NCBI GenBank assembly: GCA_014169315.1
Contig: AP022134.1
Span: 208,101-272,100, forward strand
Reading direction: 5' to 3'
From: Enterobacter cloacae
GTDB taxonomy: Bacteria > Pseudomonadota > Gammaproteobacteria > Enterobacterales > Enterobacteriaceae
DNA length: 64,000 nt
In this document: positions 1 through 9,215 of the stretch, piece after piece
Numbering within the stretch: the stretch's first letter is position 1
Layout: every line of letters begins with the position of its first letter
Program-made: the position numbers and the translations under genes
Notes under the pieces: generated by a model
Databases searched by the model: none
Told to the model about the DNA's origin: nothing
The model's input: only the letters and a program-made list of their open reading frames with translations

Positions 1-1
1 A

Positions 2-142
2 ATCCCTATTGCTGTTGCTGAGAAACAAATGAAGCCAAACACAACTCTGTCGGAAATGCTTTTCAAGAAGGCCGGAAAAGTTACTTTGCGTCAAAATCTC
101 GATATCAAAAATCTTAATAAATTTCTAAGGAAGTTGCATTGA
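2..142 (+). CDS. 3' end of a gene cut by the window edge (unknown product)
   Basis: The last 46 codons of a gene that starts before the window. The tail is basic and Lys/Leu rich. Its TGA stop overlaps the ATG of the next gene (TGATG at 140-144), so the two are probably translationally coupled. Its position just before TraJ-like/DUF4400 genes suggests a transfer protein such as a coupling protein or relaxase, but the tail alone does not identify it. It carries one copy of AAAGTNACTTT at 77-87, reading as Lys-Val-Thr-Leu. Confidence 0.6.
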   Translation: MPIAVAEKQMKPNTTLSEMLFKKAGKVTLRQNLDIKNLNKFLRKLH

Positions 143-1203
143 TGGATGAAAAAATTGTCCTGACGCGCCAGCAAATTTTAAGCTCTGCACTAAAAGTCAG
201 CAAATGTCGCTCGCTCGTAAAAAGGCGCTTTCAGTCTTTGGGTTTAAAGTACGCAGATTCTCAGGAAGTTCGAGATCGGCTAACTATGATAGAAAAAAAC
301 GCGTTTCATCATTTGGGAAAATTTTGTCAGAGCAACGATATCGATTCCCTATTCTCCATGGCAAATACCCTGTCTGAGCTTTTCCTTTTAAAGGGAGAGT
401 TGATCACGACTGATCCCTTTGGGGACCGTGAAACCAGCTACTGGTCGGTACCACAAGGATCATGCCATGAATGGATTCAATCACTGACCACCAGCGAAGG
501 TCCTGAACGTAAATTCGTTAGTTTCCGTATTTCTTTCGATAACAATGACGTACGGTGTGATCTTGTAAAAAAGAATGCCCGTATGCTTGGTTGTTATCTT
601 TTGCCTTATTTCGTCGATTTAACACGCACGGTGGGCGCATTCATTAATTTGCCAGGTAGTGTCTCTTTTAAACAAGTACAGCGCATCAAACCCCAGATTC
701 ATCCAGAAACAACACATAGTCATATAGTTACTATTGAGGACTCTCCCTTTCTTTCTCGGTTAAAATTTAAAATCATTACTGCCATAGATCAGCTTCCTGA
801 CCCTAATGGCCTTTATACAAACACCTTTAACAGCATTATTGACCGTGCACTGCTGACTCATCTCAAAACCGAACAGGAAAAAATAGATAGTCCAAGAGTC
901 TGCAAAAATGTGATTTCGGCTTTTGCCGACTCAACTCTTTCTCTGCCGGTGTTTAACATCGGCCTAAACGAGCAGTACAGATACTGGACGCCGTGGGGCA
1001 TCAACTTTATAGAATTTTCCCGCCAGGCCGCAAAAGCAAGGACCGCTGTATTTGTTCCTGATGTGGGACAGATCGAGTGGAAAAGCGCAGAGCATAAAGA
1101 ACTGGCGGAGTTAAGCCTCATCGACCAAATCATACCTAAACAGTACCACTGGCTCCTGGGTATCCCGACGATGTGGCGTAACAACTATGGAAGGTGCGAA
1201 TAA
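142..1203 (+). pseudogene. Transfer-region protein of unknown function, 3' end replaced by an IS5-family insertion
   Basis: A soluble-looking protein of 353 residues with no signal peptide or membrane segment and no motif I recognise. The ATG at 142 overlaps the upstream stop; an in-frame TTG at 139 is less likely. An IS inserts after codon Tyr349 (TAT, 1186-1188), so the present C-terminus (Gly-Arg-Cys-Glu) is IS-coded. Removing the IS and one CTAT duplication restores a frame that runs 20 codons further, to a TAA at 2450-2452. That restored end overlaps the ATG of the DUF4400 gene at 2439, as expected in a tight operon. Loss of 20 terminal residues may or may not destroy function. Confidence 0.7.
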
Positions 1204-2385
1204 GTCCGAGATGTGAGATCATCGTGTTGTAACCTGAACCCAGAATGAGTAACCGGATGAGCCAGCAACTGACTTTTGCCGACAGTGAGTTTTCCAGTAA
1301 ACGCCGCCAGACCCGCAAAGAAGTTTTCCTTGGCAGAATGGATGACTTGCTTCCCTGGGACAAATTACTTGGCGTTATCGAGCCTGTGTATCCCAAGGCC
1401 GGTAATGGTCGCAGGCCCTATCCGCTGGAAACCATGCTGCGTATTCACTGCATGCAGCAATGGTACAACCTGAGCGATGAGGCCATGGAAGATGCCCTCT
1501 ATGAAATCGCCTCCATGCGCCAATTTGCTCGCCTGTCACTGGATAAAGCCATTCCAGACCGCACTACCATCATGAATTTCCGGCATTTGCTGGAGCAGCA
1601 TGAACTGGCCCGCAAAATCTTCAGTACCGTTAATCACTGGCTAGCAGAGTGTGGCGTTCTAATGACCCAGGGCACCTTGGTGGATGCCACCATCATTCAA
1701 GCCCCCAGCTCTACCAAAAACAAACACAACAGCCGTGATGAAGACATGCACCAGACCAAGAAAGGTAACCAGTGGTACTTCGGCATGAAAGCGCACATTG
1801 GCGTGGACGCCAAAAGTGGCCTGACCCACAGTCTGGTGACCACGGCGGCTAACGAGCACGACCTCAATCAGGTTGGCAAGTTACTGCATGGCGATGAAGA
1901 ATTTATCTCAGCCGATGCTGGTTATCAGGGGGCCGAAAAGCGCGATGAGCTCAGCGATGTCAGCGCAGACTGGCTTATCGCCAAGCGTCCCGGCAAAGTG
2001 AATGCATTGAAGCAACACCCGCGCAAGAACAAGCTGGCCATCCGTTACGAATACCTGAAAGCGAGTATCCGAGCGAAGGTTGAGCATCCATTTCGGATAG
2101 TAAAATGTCAGTTTGGTTTCGTCAAAGCCAGGTACAAGGGGCTGGCTAAAAATGACAGTCAACTGGCGATGTTATTCACCCTGGCGAACCTGGTTCGAGT
2201 TGACCAATTGATACGGGCACAGGCGAGATCTACCTGAAATGAGGAAATTGGCCTGAAACAGGGCCAAAATCAGCCACGAAGAGACGATTTTGGGCTGAAA
2301 ATTGGAAAATTGAGCCACAGGACGTCGATAAAGGACGGTTTGGGGCGTCATATCGGGAGCTGCGGACCACTTAATCGCAGCTTCC
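1189..2385 (+). mobile_element. IS5-family insertion sequence, ISKpn26-like, 1197 bp
   Basis: The left end begins GGAAGGTGCGAATAAG and the right end finishes CTTAATCGCAGCTTCC, an imperfect inverted-repeat pair typical of the IS5 subgroup. A 4-bp target duplication CTAT flanks it (1185-1188 and 2386-2389), so this is a simple intact insertion. Length and ends fit ISKpn26 and close relatives; the exact name needs a database match. It lies in the direction of the surrounding tra genes and separates the upstream gene from traJ. Confidence 0.93.
1245..2237 (+). CDS. tnpA: IS5-family transposase
   Basis: A DDE transposase of up to 330 residues. It has the IS5-subgroup N-terminus ([13 protein letters not shown]) and the N2-region [20 protein letters not shown]. 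The first catalytic Asp lies in [14 protein letters not shown], the second in [16 protein letters not shown], and the Glu in a C-terminal signature [13 protein letters not shown]. It appears intact. IS5 itself starts at the Met equivalent to 1257, so that start is a realistic alternative to 1245. Confidence 0.93.
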   Translation: MSNRMSQQLTFADSEFSSKRRQTRKEVFLGRMDDLLPWDKLLGVIEPVYPKAGNGRRPYPLETMLRIHCMQQWYNLSDEAMEDALYEIASMRQFARLSLDKAIPDRTTIMNFRHLLEQHELARKIFSTVNHWLAECGVLMTQGTLVDATIIQAPSSTKNKHNSRDEDMHQTKKGNQWYFGMKAHIGVDAKSGLTHSLVTTAANEHDLNQVGKLLHGDEEFISADAGYQGAEKRDELSDVSADWLIAKRPGKVNALKQHPRKNKLAIRYEYLKASIRAKVEHPFRIVKCQFGFVKARYKGLAKNDSQLAMLFTLANLVRVDQLIRAQARST

Positions 2386-2438
2386 CTATTGCAATCACGA
2401 TCAGAGGCTAGCTCTTTTTCGTGAATGGAGGGAAAGCA

Positions 2439-3101
2439 ATGGCTGCGGATAATACAAGCAGGGCAGCAGTGCTCAGAACAATGCTTTTTTTTGGCATGGT
2501 CATTTATTTTGGTTACAGCTTGGCTTTCCAGAATACTGAGGAGCTCAAATATCAGATTACTCAGGAGGTTAATGCAAGCCGGTCCATCATATCAAATGAC
2601 CGTTGGAAGTCTGTCATTGCAAATAGTGAAGCGACTTTAAATTGGTTGGTACATGACTATAAGTTAATTGACTATCTGAATACTATTCTGATCCCTGACA
2701 CCAAAAAACCAGCCAGAGGTATTAACATTGTTGCTGAAAAATTTACCTCTATTAATTACACTATGGCCAAAAACATACCCCTCTTACTTTATCAGTCCAT
2801 TTTCCGGTGGAACTTAATCCTGGGGTGGCTAATCGTTTTTCTGCCCTATCTATTTGCCATGCTAGCAGATGGAATGTACCAGTGGAAATTGAAGAGGTAC
2901 GTATTTGGTAAGGTTACAGTTCAGTTTTATCGTATTTGGTTTCGAGCATTTTGGGTGATCAGTGCTTTAACGATGGTCTACCTGGTCATGCCAAATATGT
3001 CACTATTTAACAATATCGCTCAACTTTTCCCACCAGTCGCTTTATTGATACTGGGAATTGCATTGAATCGCTTGTGGTCTAACTTTCAAAAACTCATGTA
3101 A
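2439..3101 (+). CDS. traJ: DUF4400 membrane protein, H-plasmid TraJ-like
   Basis: A protein of 220 residues with a membrane segment near residues 10-28, a roughly 100-residue soluble stretch, and hydrophobic segments in the C-terminal half (around 125-147, 170-190, 195-212). This layout matches DUF4400 proteins next to coupling-protein genes in integrative elements and H plasmids. In R27 the corresponding TraJ is a membrane protein that interacts with coupling protein TraG. ATG 2439 is preferred over 2421 because AGGGA lies at the right distance and because the start would have overlapped the upstream gene before the IS5-like insertion. The family call rests on topology and context. Confidence 0.65.
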   Translation: MAADNTSRAAVLRTMLFFGMVIYFGYSLAFQNTEELKYQITQEVNASRSIISNDRWKSVIANSEATLNWLVHDYKLIDYLNTILIPDTKKPARGINIVAEKFTSINYTMAKNIPLLLYQSIFRWNLILGWLIVFLPYLFAMLADGMYQWKLKRYVFGKVTVQFYRIWFRAFWVISALTMVYLVMPNMSLFNNIAQLFPPVALLILGIALNRLWSNFQKLM

Positions 3102-3111
3102 AGGTGGTCAG

Positions 3112-4293
3112 ATGTTAAGCAGTAAAAAAAGGAAGTCCCCTACAAATATCAAAGAATCGCTCAATGATAACGCTGACCGTTTTTATAAGATGTTTCGCAT
3201 TCATACCACGGCAAAAGTTGCTATGTCGCTAATTGCCATGACCGCTGTAGGGTTTTCTTTCTACAATCTTTACGAACAATGGCAGGACGCTGAAGGGAAG
3301 AAAGACCATATAGCTGTAATACGGATTTCTGGCGAGATGGGTACCGGCTCGGAAACGGGCGATGGAACAGTGATCGCAACAGCTCTTGCCAAAGCTTACA
3401 ATAATCCCCATGCCAAAGCAGTTATTATCGAGGCAGAGTCAGGTGGTGGTGGTCCCTCTGACGCCATCATTATTTACCGCCAGATAAACGCGCTTAAAAA
3501 CCACCAGCCACAGATTGAACGCGTATCAGATGCCGGTGGCTCTCTTTCATCTGTAGCCGCTGACAAGAGTAACAAAACCGGGAGCACAGAACGTGGCGAT
3601 GAAGCACGGTCGAAGCAAAACTCCCTCGAAGTACTCTCCAGCGGTACCGGTCGTTTTTTCTCTGATATCGCAGACTCATATAAACCAATCATCGTTAGTG
3701 TGAAAGGCATATGCGCATCCGCATGCTATTACGCGGTATCGCCCGCTGATGCAATTTATGCCGACAGTAATGCCCTGATCGGTTCTATCGGTGTGCGTAT
3801 GGACCACTGGAATCTGTCAGAGATCATGAGCACAGTAGGCGTCAAGAATGAGCCCCTTACGGCCGGTGAGTTCAAAGATGCTCTTGACCCCTTCCACCCA
3901 TTGTCCGATTCAACGAGGGAGTTCATGCAGAAGGAGATCCTGAACACGATGCATGAAAAATTTATAACTGATGTTGAACTTGGACGGGGTAAAAAGCTTC
4001 TCTCGCGTCATGATGCCGATGCTGTTTCTCTCTATTCAGGCCGTGTATGGCCAACACCTCAGGCAGTTAAGTACGGCCTGGTGGATGGAGATCTTACGTC
4101 AGTAGAGATCCGTACACGTCTTTCAAAAATGTACTCCACTGACACGTTCAAAAACTACAATGAGCCTCATCGTAATCTCCGTTCTGCACTCGGCATGCTG
4201 ATGAGCCTGTCTTCAAATATTGAGAGCCTTACCGGTACCACTACCCGCTTAGTAGAATCTGTTAATGCCACCAGCTACCCCTCTGTGAGGTAA
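3112..4293 (+). CDS. Membrane-anchored S49 (SppA/SohB-like) serine peptidase
   Basis: A protein of 393 residues with one N-terminal membrane anchor near residues 35-55 and an S49 domain behind it. The nucleophile Ser is in ICASACYYAVSPAD (around residue 205), followed by the family block ALIGSIGVRMD. The partner Lys fits GEFKDALDPF. The insert around residues 125-180 (AGGSLSS... SKQNSLEV) is rich in Ser, Lys and acidic residues and is probably a flexible loop. The gene starts 10 bp after traJ and ends 1 bp before the NERD gene, so all three form one operon. S49 peptidases cut signal peptides or membrane proteins; the substrate here is unknown. Confidence 0.85.
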   Translation: MLSSKKRKSPTNIKESLNDNADRFYKMFRIHTTAKVAMSLIAMTAVGFSFYNLYEQWQDAEGKKDHIAVIRISGEMGTGSETGDGTVIATALAKAYNNPHAKAVIIEAESGGGGPSDAIIIYRQINALKNHQPQIERVSDAGGSLSSVAADKSNKTGSTERGDEARSKQNSLEVLSSGTGRFFSDIADSYKPIIVSVKGICASACYYAVSPADAIYADSNALIGSIGVRMDHWNLSEIMSTVGVKNEPLTAGEFKDALDPFHPLSDSTREFMQKEILNTMHEKFITDVELGRGKKLLSRHDADAVSLYSGRVWPTPQAVKYGLVDGDLTSVEIRTRLSKMYSTDTFKNYNEPHRNLRSALGMLMSLSSNIESLTGTTTRLVESVNATSYPSVR

Positions 4294-4294
4294 C

Positions 4295-5026
4295 ATGGAT
4301 GCTTTCAATCTGCTGTGGAGCATTACGGGGGTAGCTTTCATTATCCTTATTTTCGTCGTGTTGCTGTGTCTGTTGGGATTTATGACCTCTGCCATAGCGG
4401 AACGGCGGACTGCAAAGGCAATTGAATCTGGGCTTCCTGAAGAAGCTCAGGGGCTACTTAGTGATCTCACCTTTCAGTTGTCGGCTCATAGCACTACGCA
4501 GGTTGATCACATTCTCGTAGCCCCACATGGTATATACGTCATAGAGCAGAAAAACTACGTAGGCAAGCTCTACGGTACTCTGGAGGAAAGCCACTGGCGG
4601 AAATGGACTCAGTCCCGAACCCTCAAGTTGCAGAACCCGTTTAAGCAAAACCAGGGGCACATCAGGGCTATTCAGTCTGCTCTTAAGGCTAGAGAACTGG
4701 AATGTATCAATGTCGTCATCATAAACGGACGTTGTAAGTTTGATGGCATCAAGCCGGAATGGTTATGTATGGGGATGGACGATTTTATCCATAAAGTCAA
4801 ACAACGACGAGGGCTACGGTTGTTCACACCGGAGTCTGTTCAGCACATCTGTTCGGTGTTGAAGTCAACAAGGAAGTCGCCAGGGCTCTATACGGACCTT
4901 ACTCATATTCATAACATAACGACAAAGTACAAAGCCCCGATGAAATTCGAGCAACGAGTAACATACATTCTGCTCAACTTTATCCATTATCTGTGGGCAA
5001 GTCTGTTCACTAAGCAGAAGCCTTAG
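4295..5026 (+). CDS. NERD-domain (nuclease-related) membrane protein
   Basis: A protein of 243 residues with a strong N-terminal membrane segment (about residues 5-32) and then a NERD domain. The motif TTQVDHILVAPHGIYVIEQK supplies the Asp and Glu-x-Lys residues expected of the restriction-nuclease-like fold. The middle and C-terminal parts (around residues 110-185) complete the domain; the last 40 residues are less conserved and include an amphipathic stretch. It is the last gene of the traJ-S49-NERD unit and a terminator follows 35 bp later. A role in processing transferring DNA is plausible but not shown. Confidence 0.82.
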   Translation: MDAFNLLWSITGVAFIILIFVVLLCLLGFMTSAIAERRTAKAIESGLPEEAQGLLSDLTFQLSAHSTTQVDHILVAPHGIYVIEQKNYVGKLYGTLEESHWRKWTQSRTLKLQNPFKQNQGHIRAIQSALKARELECINVVIINGRCKFDGIKPEWLCMGMDDFIHKVKQRRGLRLFTPESVQHICSVLKSTRKSPGLYTDLTHIHNITTKYKAPMKFEQRVTYILLNFIHYLWASLFTKQKP

Positions 5027-5060
5027 CGCTCTATCATTGGTAAGGCTGTAAAATGTCTGC

Positions 5061-5096
5061 AAAAGGCCCCATCGGTAAATTGTTGGGGCTTTTTCT
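5061..5096 (+). terminator. Rho-independent terminator of the traJ-S49-NERD operon
   Basis: Stem GCCCCA (5066-5071) pairs with TGGGGC (5084-5089) and is followed by TTTTTCTTT. The flanking A and T runs extend the stem and would allow some activity on the other strand. Confidence 0.8.
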
Positions 5097-5312
5097 TTGC
5101 GTAGTTCTGATACGGTTTATCCTGTGGAGCATTATGGCCACCAGCCAGCTGGTGACTGGCCAACGCTTTGTATGACGTAGCCTACTCAGGGCAGGCTATT
5201 TTAGAGGGACCGATTTTTATCCGGGCTAATTTAGAAAGAGATAATTTGAACTTAGGCGGGCTGACCACCAGCAGAGAGGTAAATCACTAGCCGGTGATAT
5301 TGACAGAAGTCG

Positions 5313-5666
5313 TCAGGGGTTTAACGCCGGAATATTTTGCCAGGCCTCCTGCAAGGTCTGCAAGACTTCTACAAGTGATAGTGACGGCCACAGGACTGTT
5401 TCCGTCATTATCACTCCAGGTGGCTCGCACTCTACTGGTACCAGAATTAAAACAACACGAGTTCCTTTTACCTGGTAGGCAAGGTTTACTGCCGGTTGGC
5501 GGTAGGAGGCCAGTACACCCTCACCATATTGAGCAGGGTTACTTGCCCAGTTCCGCACCATTGCATACACCTGAGGCATATACCGACTATCCAGATCCCC
5601 TTTGGGCCGTCTGAACGGCACGATTTCTTCTGAGCGGTAGGTGGTCGTTGTTGTATTGGTTGTCAT
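5313..5666 (-). CDS. Hypothetical protein, 117 residues
   Basis: Product not recognised. It begins with a Thr-rich stretch, then a moderately basic central part and a C-terminal hydrophobic beta-rich segment (around VVLILVPVECEPPG). No signal peptide. I chose ATG 5666 because GGAGGT lies 7 bp before it; a GTG three codons upstream (5675) is the alternative. It is the most downstream of a set of small minus-strand genes (5.3-6.7 kb). The overlapping plus-strand frame 5294-5614 lacks a ribosome site and is taken as a shadow. Confidence 0.55.
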   Translation of the reverse strand: MTTNTTTTTYRSEEIVPFRRPKGDLDSRYMPQVYAMVRNWASNPAQYGEGVLASYRQPAVNLAYQVKGTRVVLILVPVECEPPGVIMTETVLWPSLSLVEVLQTLQEAWQNIPALNP

Positions 5667-5731
5667 CTTTGTCACCTCCCCTGTTCGTCCATTTAGAGTT
5701 TTAAGCTGCTTTACACATCACACTCAACTGA

Positions 5732-6016
5732 TTATTTAAGCTGGTCATCGTCTCTGGCCAGCATAGCCCAACCATTCGCCTGGTTTTCGCGGGAGTAAGG
5801 ATTCATTTCAAAATAACTATCTACCGCGTCGCTGTCCGCAACAGAACTGTTGTTAGCTCTCTTTGAACCCTGAACCACTACAGCATCAACCTCTGCGGCT
5901 TTCCCGTTGCGCTGTACCAGGATTTTAACCGTATTGGGCTTACGTCTTGCGAGCAGTTTGTTGGCGATAAAAAGCACAACAATCCAGGCCAAAAGCACGT
6001 ATAAAAATGTATTCAT
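5732..6016 (-). CDS. Small single-pass membrane protein, 94 residues
   Basis: One N-terminal membrane segment (residues 4-21, FLYVLLAWIVVLFIA) is followed by a basic cluster (LLARRKPN), giving a cytoplasmic C-terminal domain of about 65 residues. That domain is rich in Asn, Ser and Asp. A ribosome site (GGAGG) precedes the ATG. Function unknown. It probably shares a transcript with the genes at 5666 and 6672. Confidence 0.6.
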   Translation of the reverse strand: MNTFLYVLLAWIVVLFIANKLLARRKPNTVKILVQRNGKAAEVDAVVVQGSKRANNSSVADSDAVDSYFEMNPYSRENQANGWAMLARDDDQLK

Positions 6017-6372
6017 AATGCCCTCCTTTGTATGTGATTATTATACCTGCTTCCATTGCAGGCCAAACAGGTTCGGTGCATGAAAAATAGACTTCTCTCC
6101 GGCGTATAGCAATCTACTTACTGATCTGTTTTCGTATCAAACTGTATGGCATAACCGAGGGGCGTACGTGGTGAGTCAGAAAGTTACTTTTCCGTAATAG
6201 TTAATTTCAGATCCTTCTTCCAGTTACGCTTCAGTATAAAACCGATACCCTCTAATTCAGCATCCTTCACGTTTAATACGCTTCACTTTAAGGCAGGGCT
6301 TTTCGGTTGAAATGAATTCTTTTTCCGGTTGCTGGACATGGGTTTCATCCTGATAGTTAAAGTTGCAGGCTA
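6017..6372. other. Intergenic stretch with one AAAGTNACTTT site and a possible decayed small gene
   Basis: No convincing intact gene. On the minus strand, a frame starting near 6340 (Met-Ser-Ser-Asn-Arg) meets a TGA after 18 codons and then stays open for 32 more codons ending in an Ile-Thr-Glu-Lys tail near 6183. This could be a small gene broken by one stop or chance. The palindrome AAAGTTACTTT lies at 6181-6191. Confidence 0.35.
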
Positions 6373-6672
6373 TCAGTCACCACCACCACCTCCGTCACCT
6401 CCTCCACCGCCACCATCACAACCACCAGCTATGCTATTTTCACCATTACAATCACCTCCGAGGGGGTTCAAATGGCTGCTCCCCTGTAGATGGTGTCCTT
6501 GCCAGATCGAACCCGAACCAGCGCCTCCTGAGCGTCTTTGCTTGCCCTGAGGCAATTGTGCAGGCTCACCAGCACCGGCGGTACCAAAAATGTCCCGGGC
6601 AATTTTATAAAGAAGGTAAAAAGGTACGCCCAGCATCATAAAAAAGATTACTGAAAATATTACACGTTCCAT
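6373..6672 (-). CDS. Membrane-anchored protein with a Gly/Asp-rich tail, 99 residues
   Basis: Residues 3-27 form a membrane segment (VIFSVIFFMMLGVPFYLLY). The middle is polar and Gly/Gln/Ser rich, and the last 25 residues are almost only Gly with Asp and two Cys. The tail is coded by a run of GGT/GGC/GGA codons, seen on the plus strand as a CACCACC-type repeat (about 6370-6425). Such a tract is prone to length change. The ribosome site AGGAGA precedes the ATG. Function unknown. Confidence 0.55.
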   Translation of the reverse strand: MERVIFSVIFFMMLGVPFYLLYKIARDIFGTAGAGEPAQLPQGKQRRSGGAGSGSIWQGHHLQGSSHLNPLGGDCNGENSIAGGCDGGGGGGDGGGGGD

Positions 6673-7104
6673 TGATGATCTCCTGTCTTGTGAGAGACCA
6701 GTTATATCAGGGTGATTCAGTATTTCCGTTTAGAAAAGAGTACTAATTTGGCCCTGTTCGCTCTTAATTTGCCATCCGGGAAAAAGTCATAGGGATAGGC
6801 CTGCCAGAGTCAATAACTTCCAGTGATCTGGAGGAGACCCCGGCTCTCTGAGCCCTCATGGATGGTACGGCTTTACCCCTTGTAAACAGATTCACGTTCC
6901 GCAGGACAAACATCGACTACTGACGTCTCATATTTGCTGACGCTAATCCGACGTCTCATTGCCGTCTGCTTGTTTTCTTTAAAGGGTGTATTAGACGAAT
7001 ATCAAATCGGAATGGTAGGGGATGTGTGGGCACCATGCCCGGCCCTCTTTGAGCATCTGAGAGATTGGAGACCTAGCCGGGTAAGATAGCTACTTTCTTA
7101 CGGG
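6673..7104. other. Gene-free stretch
   Basis: No reading frame with a ribosome site was found on either strand. The segment contains GACGTCTCAT twice (about 6922 and 6950), a short direct repeat 28 bp apart. It probably holds the promoter for the minus-strand genes at 5.3-6.7 kb, but I could not pick a clear -35/-10 pair. Confidence 0.3.
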
Positions 7105-7473
7105 TTACCCTTCAAATCCAAAGACGAAACGGACGCTGCCGTTCTCCACGTGGAGACGCTTTACTTCTTCGACAAATTCCTGGATCACCTCTCCGGCGTT
7201 ATCGGGTGGTATGGCTGACAAAATTTCTTCCGAAGTCAGCCATGAGTATGAATGTTCACCGAATAAATCATCATCTTCGGACGGTATATCATCAGGTAAT
7301 CCGCGTAATGCGTGGATAAAAACTGCTGATGTGCTCGCCCTTTCACGATCTACATCAAATCCGAGCCAGGCAAAGTGGAGATATGATCGGTCCCCTTTAT
7401 AATTGCTTGATAAATTAATCCATTTACCAGGCTTTTCTTCCCTTTGAAATCGCCAGCAGATATCAACGCCCAT
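7105..7473 (-). CDS. Hypothetical protein, 122 residues
   Basis: An acidic soluble protein with no signal peptide or membrane segment. It begins with Met-Gly-Val-Asp-Ile and has several aromatic residues in the first half. The stretch DDIPSEDDDLFGEHSYSWL looks like a loop before an alpha-helical C-terminal half (EEILSAI... VIQEFVEEVKRL). No family recognised. The plus-strand frame at 7211-7402 is antisense to it and lacks a ribosome site. Confidence 0.55.
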   Translation of the reverse strand: MGVDICWRFQREEKPGKWINLSSNYKGDRSYLHFAWLGFDVDRERASTSAVFIHALRGLPDDIPSEDDDLFGEHSYSWLTSEEILSAIPPDNAGEVIQEFVEEVKRLHVENGSVRFVFGFEG

Positions 7474-7698
7474 TAAGAAACTCCATTACTATCGTTCGTA
7501 TGAGATAACTATCATTTCAGAATACTATGACTTCTTCCCGTATAGAACTAATCGCTCACGCCATTTAGCTACTTACTTTTTTTACGTACGCTTGCAGCGC
7601 AGTACCTTGAGAGAAGTAAGTAAGACTGGGCGAAGCCAACCGGTTCCGCCACCTCGCTCACCGGCTTTTAGGCGTAAGCACTGAAGTCAGCCTCCATG

Positions 7699-8241
7699 CT
7701 AACTGGCGAGCCTGCGAAAGTCAGACTCGTTGTTATAAAGCGGCATATCGTAAGCAGTGTCTGAAATGAACATTCGGATCTGCTCAAGCGTCATGCCACA
7801 ATGAAAACGGGTTACGCTCACATTGGCCCGGGGGAAGTCAGCACAAAATGCATTCAAAACATTCTCATGGACAATACCAATGTTGATTAACGCAGCTGGC
7901 CCGTTGTCACGGAAAGATACGACACGGAATCCCCCATACCAGCCTGACTGGGAGAAAAATGAAAATGCACTCGTTGCCAGACCATTAGACAGGTCATAGC
8001 GCAATTTCCCGCTCAGAGACTGGCTGTCTCTGCTGTACACGCGATTAATGAAAATGCCGGGACCAACTTCTACCGGCTGCTTGTTGCTTGCTAAACACGG
8101 AAAGCCCACCAGCGAAACCTCCCTTTCTCCTAACCAGTTTACCTGATACCCGGCAGTGAGAAAGTCAGTCAGTTCTACGCCAGAAAGAGCATTAATGGCC
8201 GCAATATCGGTATCCAAAATATTTACGTTTTTCATATTCAT
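7699..8241 (-). CDS. Hypothetical protein, 180 residues
   Basis: A soluble protein with mixed alpha/beta character; no recognised domain. Two Met codons lie at the start (8241 and 8235) and either could be used; the SD-like GATGAG sits close to the first. The first of a run of unrelated-looking small minus-strand genes (7.7-9.9 kb) separated by 60-140 bp, a pattern common in plasmid leading or accessory regions. Function unknown. Confidence 0.55.
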   Translation of the reverse strand: MNMKNVNILDTDIAAINALSGVELTDFLTAGYQVNWLGEREVSLVGFPCLASNKQPVEVGPGIFINRVYSRDSQSLSGKLRYDLSNGLATSAFSFFSQSGWYGGFRVVSFRDNGPAALINIGIVHENVLNAFCADFPRANVSVTRFHCGMTLEQIRMFISDTAYDMPLYNNESDFRRLAS

Positions 8242-8302
8242 CTCATCTATATTCTAAAGTGCGTTTTTTGTCTATCAGCCCGAGGATTGAAAATTTGAAT
8301 AT

Positions 8303-8740
8303 TTAATGTGACAGAAAAATACCTGTCACCTTTTCAAAAACTGCCTGCAATTGAATATCGAGAGAGTCCATTTTAAAATCCACCAGCTCAGCTTTATTAT
8401 CGCAAACCGAATAAAAATAGGAGTCAAATGCGTCTGTATCTTCATCTTTAAAAATACGGAAGGAATTAATTTTATTATGCCCTTCAAATTCGGCATGAAT
8501 ACCATAGCGAACCGAGCCGTCATCGAACTGAACAACCCGTCGTACAGAATTAATCCGGACGTACTGTTTTAAGGCCCTCGCGAAATCGGCATTTAACGCC
8601 AACGCTCGTAAGATTGAATCAGCGGTTTCATTCTGCTTTTTACGATCATATTCAAACATCCCACAGCCGGTGTTACGAAAGACCGGCTGAAGAGCATTAA
8701 CCAGGTTGAAGGAATCCACGTTTCTGTCGTTTCTGTACAT
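8303..8740 (-). CDS. Hypothetical protein, 145 residues
   Basis: A soluble protein with an Asn/Arg-rich start and alternating charged and hydrophobic residues, consistent with a small alpha/beta fold. Ribosome site GGAGAT lies before ATG 8740. Two other frames in the same interval (8326-8535 minus, 8351-8572 plus) are shadows. Function unknown. Confidence 0.55.
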   Translation of the reverse strand: MYRNDRNVDSFNLVNALQPVFRNTGCGMFEYDRKKQNETADSILRALALNADFARALKQYVRINSVRRVVQFDDGSVRYGIHAEFEGHNKINSFRIFKDEDTDAFDSYFYSVCDNKAELVDFKMDSLDIQLQAVFEKVTGIFLSH

Positions 8741-8784
8741 GAGATATCTCCTGCCCCTCCGCTATACGAAGGGGCTTGATAGGG

Positions 8785-9081
8785 TTACTGCCAGGCTGCG
8801 ATCACTTCTTCGCACTGGAAATGAGATAAGCACTGCTGGAGTAAAAGGGCCAGCACCGCTGTGTTAGGGACGCGATTGTTACACCACGCGTTGAATAGCA
8901 GCTGCCATGGACCGGCATAATACCCGGCCAGTTTCTTTTTTTGTTTATCTGTGCAGCAGCTGGAAATGGCCTGCTGATAAAGGCTTTCATTCTCGGCACC
9001 AGAGCGTTGTTGCAGTGCCTGATAAATATAGGAGTAGACAGAATCGGAGCAATTAGATGCATAGGCCAGATTGGTTTTCAT
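8785..9081 (-). CDS. Hypothetical small helical protein, 98 residues
   Basis: Predicted to be mostly helical with several Cys residues (SNCSDS, ISSCCTDK, WCNNR, QCLSH). The Cys pattern is not a clear CxxC zinc site. AGGAGG lies 5-6 bp before ATG 9081, a strong ribosome site. Codon use resembles its neighbours. Function unknown. Confidence 0.6.
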   Translation of the reverse strand: MKTNLAYASNCSDSVYSYIYQALQQRSGAENESLYQQAISSCCTDKQKKKLAGYYAGPWQLLFNAWCNNRVPNTAVLALLLQQCLSHFQCEEVIAAWQ

Positions 9082-9215
9082 AATACCTCCTGTGTTTTTG
9101 GGTATTATATAAAACTCCGACCTACTGGCTAATAACCCACACTGTAATTTCTTTTAAAAACACAATAAATTTTCAAAATTGGACCAGTGTGGATTTAAGC
9201 GAGCAGTTTAAATCT

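Noticed and set aside
5053..5175. A 40-codon plus-strand frame after the NERD gene
   Set aside because: Its first third is the terminator stem and T run; hydrophobicity is likely incidental.
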